Of a stretch of 37,880 bases of DNA, positions 33,741 to 37,880 are shown one piece after another. Both the position numbers and the translations under genes were made by a program. The stretch comes from Candidatus Crickella caballi. GTDB taxonomy: Bacteria > Bacillota > Clostridia > Peptostreptococcales > Anaerovoracaceae. The stretch is from positions 1 through 37,880 of the forward strand of contig JAGHUV010000001.1 of the NCBI GenBank assembly GCA_018064665.1. The letters run 5' to 3'. A model generated the notes under the pieces. The model was given only the letters and a program-made list of their open reading frames with translations, was not told the DNA's origin and ran no database searches. Numbering within the stretch: the first letter of the stretch is position 1; the number at the start of each line of letters is the position of its first letter.

Positions 33741-35147
33741 ATGAAAAACATCGTACTCGAACTTGATAATGAATCAAAAGAAAAGCTGTATTATCAGATT
33801 TACTCATCACTCAAGAACGACATACTGAGCGGCACACTCGAACAGGGTACCAAGCTGCCGTCACTTCGTAAGCTTGCCGAGGGCAACGGTGTCAGCGTCA
33901 CGACTGTAGAGACTGCATACGAGCAACTGCTTGTTGAAGGATATATCGAGAGCAGACCAAAGTCAGGCTATTACGTTGCGGATGCCGCAAGTGCACGACC
34001 TTATACCACATCAGCAGCAGAGGAACAGGCTGCGCCGGAGATACCTGATGATAAGAGAAGAATCGCATCACAGGAAAGACCGTGCATTTACGATACGGAG
34101 AGCTTTGATTTTGCGAAGTGGAAGAAGTGCATGAACAGAGTTTTCAATGAGTGCGAACACCTGCTGCAGACTGAAGCAGATCCTAAGGGCGAGCCATCGC
34201 TCAGACAGGAGCTTGCAAGATATCTCTACCAGAGCAGAGGGGCAAAGTGCAATGCCGAGCAAATCGTGATCGGGGCGGGCTCACAGCAGCTTACGATGCA
34301 GCTTGCCAAAATTCTTAAGGAGCTTGGCGTCAATAATGCGGCAACTGAGATTCCGGGATATGGCCCGATCAGGAATATACTTGAGGCAGAGGGGTTCCCT
34401 GTGACGGGAGTACCTGTGCAGGAAAACGGTATCGATATCGAGAAGCTTCCGCAAGGCGAAAGGACTTTGGTATATGTGAATCCATCCAATCAGTTCCCTA
34501 GCGGAGCTGTAATGCCGGTCGGAAGGAGATATGAGCTTATAAACTGGGCCGAGACAAACGATGGTTACATACTTGAGGACGATTATGATTCGGAGCTCAG
34601 ATACAGAGGAAAGCCTATTCCTGCAATGCAGGGCCTGGATAATAACGGAAGGGTTATATATCTCGGATCATTTTCGTCGACGCTTTATGCATCCGTAAAG
34701 ATCAGCTATATGGTGCTTCCACCTGAGCTTGCTGAAATTTTCGACAGAAACAAAACCAAATACAGTCAGACCTGTTCCAAGGCTGAGCAGCTATGTCTTG
34801 CATTCTATATGAGCGAGGGCTATTACTACAGGCATATCAAGAAGCTGCGCAGACTCTATGCGTCCAAGCTTGCGGTAGCAATGGACGTTTTCGCACAGAC
34901 AGATGGTGATGTGCTTGAGCCTGTGGATTCAAAGTCGGGAATGGCACTCCTGCTGAAAATCAAATCAGAGAAGACTGTCGGGGAAATCTGCAGAATGGCG
35001 GATTCTCTCGGTATGGATATGAGGCCTGTTTCGGATCTGTGCACAGATTCGACTAAGGTGGTCTACTTCTATTTTTACAGAATACCTGAGGCTTTGCTCA
35101 AGCTTCTCATCAGGCAGTTTGCCGCAAAGCTGAACGGAGGGAGATAA
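33741..35147 (+). CDS. MocR/PdxR-type regulator (GntR helix-turn-helix fused to aminotransferase fold) lacking the PLP lysine
   Basis: Predicted 468 residues. Residues 1-75 are a GntR winged helix (LYYQIYSSLKNDILSGTLEQGTKLPSLRKLAEGNGVSVTTVETAYEQLLVEGYI). The rest is a fold-I aminotransferase domain with VNPSNQFPSG and LEDDYDSELRYRGKPIPAMQ. The expected Schiff-base lysine motif (SFSK.L) reads SFSSTL, with S313 at the lysine position, and the following LRLGY-type motif reads VKISY. It may therefore bind PLP or another ligand only noncovalently, or none. MocR proteins commonly sense PLP. It diverges from an ECF S-component gene and its stop is 3 bases before the SurE-like gene, so the two are probably co-transcribed. 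Confidence 0.9.
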   Translation: MKNIVLELDNESKEKLYYQIYSSLKNDILSGTLEQGTKLPSLRKLAEGNGVSVTTVETAYEQLLVEGYIESRPKSGYYVADAASARPYTTSAAEEQAAPEIPDDKRRIASQERPCIYDTESFDFAKWKKCMNRVFNECEHLLQTEADPKGEPSLRQELARYLYQSRGAKCNAEQIVIGAGSQQLTMQLAKILKELGVNNAATEIPGYGPIRNILEAEGFPVTGVPVQENGIDIEKLPQGERTLVYVNPSNQFPSGAVMPVGRRYELINWAETNDGYILEDDYDSELRYRGKPIPAMQGLDNNGRVIYLGSFSSTLYASVKISYMVLPPELAEIFDRNKTKYSQTCSKAEQLCLAFYMSEGYYYRHIKKLRRLYASKLAVAMDVFAQTDGDVLEPVDSKSGMALLLKIKSEKTVGEICRMADSLGMDMRPVSDLCTDSTKVVYFYFYRIPEALLKLLIRQFAAKLNGGR

Positions 35148-35150
35148 TAA

Positions 35151-36422
35151 ATGTATAACATTCTGGTAACCAATGATGACGGAATAAACTCTCCCGGTCT
35201 GGCGGCTCTCGTCAAAGCGCTGGAGGGAATTGCGACGGTTTACGTTGCTGCGCCGGCTAAGCAGCAAAGTGCAACTTCAAGACACATAACCTTTATCCGT
35301 ACAGTAGCGGTTGAAGAGGTTGAGCTTGATGGAGCGGAGGTGGCTTATGCGGTACATGGCCATCCGGCAGACTGCGTGATGTGGGCGCTTTGCAAGTTTG
35401 ACAGGGTTGTTGACTTTGACTTTGTATTCAGCGGCATAAATATGGGCGAGAACACTTCGACGGCCACATATTATTCTGCAACGGTAGCTGCTGCGCTGGA
35501 GGGGAGCATGCAGGGAATACGTTCGATCGCACTTTCGGTCGAAGGTCATGAAACAGAGAATTTTGAATATATATGCAGCATTATTCCGCAGCTGATAGAG
35601 TTCAGCCTTAAGCTTGATTCGGAAACAGTGCTCAATGTAAATGCGCCGGACCTCACTGCTGACAAGGTCAGGGGCGTAAGGATCGCGGACATCGCTCGCA
35701 AGGACAGAAGCCCACGCTTCCATTATGTTTCTGCGGAGAATGGCGAGTATCAGATGGCGGTCGAGATGCCGTGCGTAGAGCCTTCCATTACCGAAGATTT
35801 TGGATGCCTTAGAGCGGGCTATGTTTCAATAACGCCGCTTGATCAGAGGCTGTCTGCGCCTGAAGCATTAAAGAAGCTCAAAGGGAATCTGGTGGAAGGG
35901 GACCTTCTTGTGATCATGGGTGCTCAGCACAAGCTGCTTGAAGGTCTGCACAAGGGGCTGAGTGTAGAGGAGAATATCTGTATGCTGGCGGACTGTGTGA
36001 GCAGGCTCGGTACGCCTACTGTTCTCACGGAGCTATATGGCGAGGGTGAGCTGCTGCCTGAAGTTACGAGCTTCTGTGACAATGCGGAGAGATTTATCCT
36101 GGCCGAATTCGATGCTCTTCAGAACTCGGAATTCAGCAATTTGGCAGAGTCTATAGCAAGCAGGAAGGTGTTCCTTGCGGGCGCTGAGACTCATATTTCA
36201 GTGCAACAGACAGCCGCGGCATTCCGTAAGCTTGGCTTTGACGTGAGCATCATCGAGGAATGCTGCACTTCATCAAGCAAGGACGAACACAAAGCGGCGA
36301 TAGAGAATATGCGCGCTATGGGCTGTCATATAATAACGATTGAAGCTGCGGCTATGGAGCTTATCGGAAGCAAAACGCATCCTGCATACGGAAGTATAAA
36401 GAATATTCTGAAACAGGATTGA
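35151..36422 (+). CDS. SurE-type nucleotidase fused to an isochorismatase-like pseudoenzyme domain
   Basis: Predicted 423 residues against about 250 for normal SurE. The N-terminal 245 residues have the SurE metal site NDDG (D9, D10), QQSATS, GHPADCV and FSGINMGEN..YYSATVAAALEG, so survival-protein nucleoside 5'-monophosphatase activity is expected. The C-terminal 170 residues have the isochorismatase-hydrolase pattern (VFLAGAETHISVQQTAAAFRKLGFDVSIIEECCTSSS), but the catalytic triad is replaced: Asp by G257 (LLVIMGAQ), Lys by E319 and the nucleophilic Cys by S350 (THISV). This domain may be regulatory or structural. It begins 3 bases after the MocR stop behind GGAGGGAG. A terminator follows. 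Confidence 0.88.
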   Translation: MYNILVTNDDGINSPGLAALVKALEGIATVYVAAPAKQQSATSRHITFIRTVAVEEVELDGAEVAYAVHGHPADCVMWALCKFDRVVDFDFVFSGINMGENTSTATYYSATVAAALEGSMQGIRSIALSVEGHETENFEYICSIIPQLIEFSLKLDSETVLNVNAPDLTADKVRGVRIADIARKDRSPRFHYVSAENGEYQMAVEMPCVEPSITEDFGCLRAGYVSITPLDQRLSAPEALKKLKGNLVEGDLLVIMGAQHKLLEGLHKGLSVEENICMLADCVSRLGTPTVLTELYGEGELLPEVTSFCDNAERFILAEFDALQNSEFSNLAESIASRKVFLAGAETHISVQQTAAAFRKLGFDVSIIEECCTSSSKDEHKAAIENMRAMGCHIITIEAAAMELIGSKTHPAYGSIKNILKQD

Positions 36423-36453
36423 TGAAACAATAGAATAAATTTTGTTATAGAGG

Positions 36454-36482
36454 GGGTCCCGTATATCGGGAGCCCTTTTTGT
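36454..36482 (+). terminator. Rho-independent terminator after the SurE fusion gene
   Basis: GGGTCCCG (36454-36461) pairs with CGGGAGCCC (36467-36475) with one bulge, loop TATAT, then a T-run. Confidence 0.88.
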
Positions 36483-36525
36483 TGTTTTTGGAGAAAAAAG
36501 TCGGTAAAAGCTTGGGAGGTCCATT

Positions 36526-37263
36526 ATGAACATTGCAATTGTAAGTGCAAATGAGATCCAGCAAAGCCGTACGATAGCCATGCTGGAAGAGTATGCATCG
36601 AAGCTGAGTATTGAATTCAGAACGACGTATTTTCTTGCCTCGGAGAATCTTCTTAAGGAGGTTAAGCTTCGAGGCGGATATGACATGTATATACTGGATG
36701 TGCTGATCCCCGATGTGGACGGGATTCTGCTGGGTGAGCGCTTACGTGCAAGAGGCGACAATGGAATTGTTCTGTATATAAACGGAGAACCGAGCAGGGC
36801 GTGGCGAGCCTTTCGCATCAGAGCGGACGACTACCTGCTGAGTCCTGTGCACAAAGAGCTTTTCAGAGAAGCGATGGACCGCGCGGTCAACATGTGCACG
36901 GACTTAAGCTCAATGCATACGATAGAGTTCAGACTCAAGAACGGCATAATGCGGGATGATCTGGGCAAGCTTACATACATAGACAAGAGCAGGCGCACGT
37001 GCTGGTATCATTTCTCCGACGGAAAAGTATATGAAGGGCCGACCGTCCGGGGCGCATTCGAGGAAAGTGTTGAGGAGTATCTCTGCTACAAGGAGCTGTA
37101 TCTCGCAGGCAAAAGCCTGCTGCTCAATCTGAAACATATAAGGCTTATCGATACAAACGGGATCTTACTGAGCAACGGGGAAGTGGTTCATCCGCCTCGC
37201 TCCAGATACGAGAACGTGTATATTGCATGGAAAAAATTCTCTGAAGAAATGAATGAACGGTAA
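36526..37263 (+). CDS. LytTR-type response regulator, orphan
   Basis: Predicted 245 residues. The receiver domain (1-120) has the phospho-acceptor D58 in YILDVLIPDVDG and a late GIVLYINGEP strand. The acidic pair normally found after the first strand is degenerate (IVSANE). The C-terminal 120 residues look like a LytTR DNA-binding domain (RTCWYHFSDGKVYEG, SLLLNLKHIRLIDTNGILLSNGEVVHPPRSRYENVYIAW). GGGAGG precedes the ATG. No histidine kinase or quorum-sensing gene is adjacent, so the partner must be elsewhere. Targets of LytTR regulators are often cell-wall, competence or bacteriocin genes. Confidence 0.85.
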   Translation: MNIAIVSANEIQQSRTIAMLEEYASKLSIEFRTTYFLASENLLKEVKLRGGYDMYILDVLIPDVDGILLGERLRARGDNGIVLYINGEPSRAWRAFRIRADDYLLSPVHKELFREAMDRAVNMCTDLSSMHTIEFRLKNGIMRDDLGKLTYIDKSRRTCWYHFSDGKVYEGPTVRGAFEESVEEYLCYKELYLAGKSLLLNLKHIRLIDTNGILLSNGEVVHPPRSRYENVYIAWKKFSEEMNER

Positions 37264-37287
37264 TTCGGAAAGTCGTTGATCCGCTGA

Positions 37288-37426
37288 CTCGATAATTCGT
37301 AAATTCGAGGGCTTGTTAATTCAGGAGTTCGTTAACTCGGGAGCGATACGTGCGGTACGTCCGGAGGGATACTCCGACGAATTATCGAGTGATACGTCCG
37401 GTACGCGCGGAGGGATACTCCGACGA
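37288..37426. repeat. tandem 36-bp repeats within a 12-bp inverted repeat
   Basis: Two copies (37345-37380 and 37391-37426, period 46, 33 of 36 identical) of a unit that contains GATACGT.CGGTACG and the hairpin CGGAG-GGATA-CTCCG. CTCGATAATTCG (37288-37299) pairs with CGAATTATCGAG (37378-37389). Repeated TTCG/TTAA words continue upstream. No coding capacity was seen, so it may be a structured RNA, a recombination site, or a genome-specific intergenic repeat. Confidence 0.7.
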
Positions 37427-37438
37427 GAAGAATGAAAA

Positions 37439-37474
37439 GCCGGCTCAGATCATTACCTGAGTTCGGCATGTTTT
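37439..37474 (+). terminator. terminator after the response regulator region
   Basis: GCCGGCTCAG (37439-37448) pairs with CTGAGTTCGGC (37457-37467) with a small internal loop, then ATGTTTT. Confidence 0.7.
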
Positions 37475-37560
37475 AGAGCGCATAAATATAAGGTCAGACA
37501 CACTGGCAGAAGCAGGGGACAACAGAGACAATACGGGCACAAGCTTGGAGCACAAAGGTC

Positions 37561-37589
37561 TTGAAATAACGTTATATTTACTATATAAT
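37561..37589 (+). promoter_or_regulatory. promoter of the tRNA-Thr-tuf unit
   Basis: TTGAAA at 37561-37566, a 17-bp spacer and TATAAT at 37584-37589; expected start near 37597, about 40 bases before the tRNA. Confidence 0.75.
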
Positions 37590-37636
37590 TCGTATGTTGT
37601 TTACTCTAAAAGTTTAAGCAACATATAAGCTAATAG

Positions 37637-37712
<76 letters not shown>

Positions 37713-37720
37713 GCGGAAAC

Positions 37721-37748
37721 GCAAGGGGCAAGGGGACGCCCCTGTCCC
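37721..37748. repeat. REP-like GGGGAC mini-repeat between tRNA-Thr and tuf
   Basis: GCAAGGGGCAAGGGGACGCCCCTGTCCCGC-like sequence with GGGGC/GCCCC and GGGAC/GTCCC pairings. It shares GTCCCCTTG (on the opposite strand) with the repeat at 684-735, so both may belong to one REP-like family. Confidence 0.5.
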
Positions 37749-37785
37749 GCTTCTCAAAATAACGTTATTTAATAGGAGGAAAGAA

Positions 37786-37880
37786 ATGGCTAAGCAGAAA
37801 TACGAAAGAACCAAGCCACATATCAACATCGGTACAATCGGCCACGTTGACCACGGCAAGACAACTCTTACAGCAGCTAT
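37786..37880 (+). CDS. tuf: elongation factor Tu, start only
   Basis: The first 31 residues, [30 protein letters not shown], carry the EF-Tu P-loop GHVDHGKT, which binds GTP for delivery of aminoacyl-tRNA to the ribosome. TAGGAGGAAAG precedes the ATG. The gene runs past the window end. Placement right after tRNA-Thr is a common arrangement. Confidence 0.97.
   Translation, partial: MAKQKYERTKPHINIGTIGHVDHGKTTLTAA

Overview
The window looks like the chromosome of a Gram-positive anaerobe of the class Clostridia (Bacillota), possibly a Family XIII / Anaerovoracaceae-type relative; that lineage is inferred from gene content and style only. Support comes from strong AGGAGG-type ribosome-binding sites, rplM-rpsI and tRNA-Thr-tuf gene orders, a YolD-type partner of a Y-family polymerase, a MocR/ECF-transporter pair, and secreted proteins that share Clostridia-style C-terminal Ig-like and Fn3-like modules.

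Region by region. 1-1680: the end of a histidine-rich COG0523 (CobW-type) metal GTPase, followed by a second, divergent COG0523 GTPase fused to a TIGR03943/DUF1980-like domain; a REP-like mini-repeat lies between the second gene's Shine-Dalgarno and its start. 1734-4319: a secreted GH25 lysozyme, a small acidic anchored protein and a strong terminator. 4496-6863: AraC regulator, Y-family DNA polymerase and YolD-like protein, apparently one operon. 6860-7932: promoter, leader and rplM-rpsI.

7933-25993 is an accessory defence island between rpsI and a terminator. It carries a Fic protein under a promoter with three operator-like sites; a type I restriction-modification operon (hsdM, hsdS, XerC-like recombinase, second hsdS, hsdR); a DUF262/HNH restriction-like protein; a broken AlbA_2-type regulator; a solitary ABC-type ATPase typical of RM-linked phage defence; and an IS21-family element with an 8-bp target duplication but a frameshifted istA. 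A 22-bp imperfect direct repeat sits near both ends, and the 3' end of rpsI is a known integration hotspot. The most distinctive system is the hsdS cassette pair: both genes point the same way, flank the recombinase, and share three short repeats at module boundaries. The central repeat and the 3' repeat are inverted relatives of one core (GATTTGTCGA..TGTTTG), and the second hsdS ends right after its 3' repeat, as expected for a donor cassette in a specificity-switching locus.

26005-37263 returns to host-type genes: a DUF2812 membrane protein (minus strand), a 1374-residue glycine-rich secreted repeat protein followed by a secreted serpin, an ECF S-component (minus strand, TTG start) divergent from a MocR regulator that lacks the usual PLP-binding lysine, a SurE fused to an isochorismatase-like domain that has lost its catalytic residues, and an orphan LytTR-type response regulator. 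37264-37880 holds a repeat-rich noncoding stretch, tRNA-Thr(GGT) and the start of tuf.
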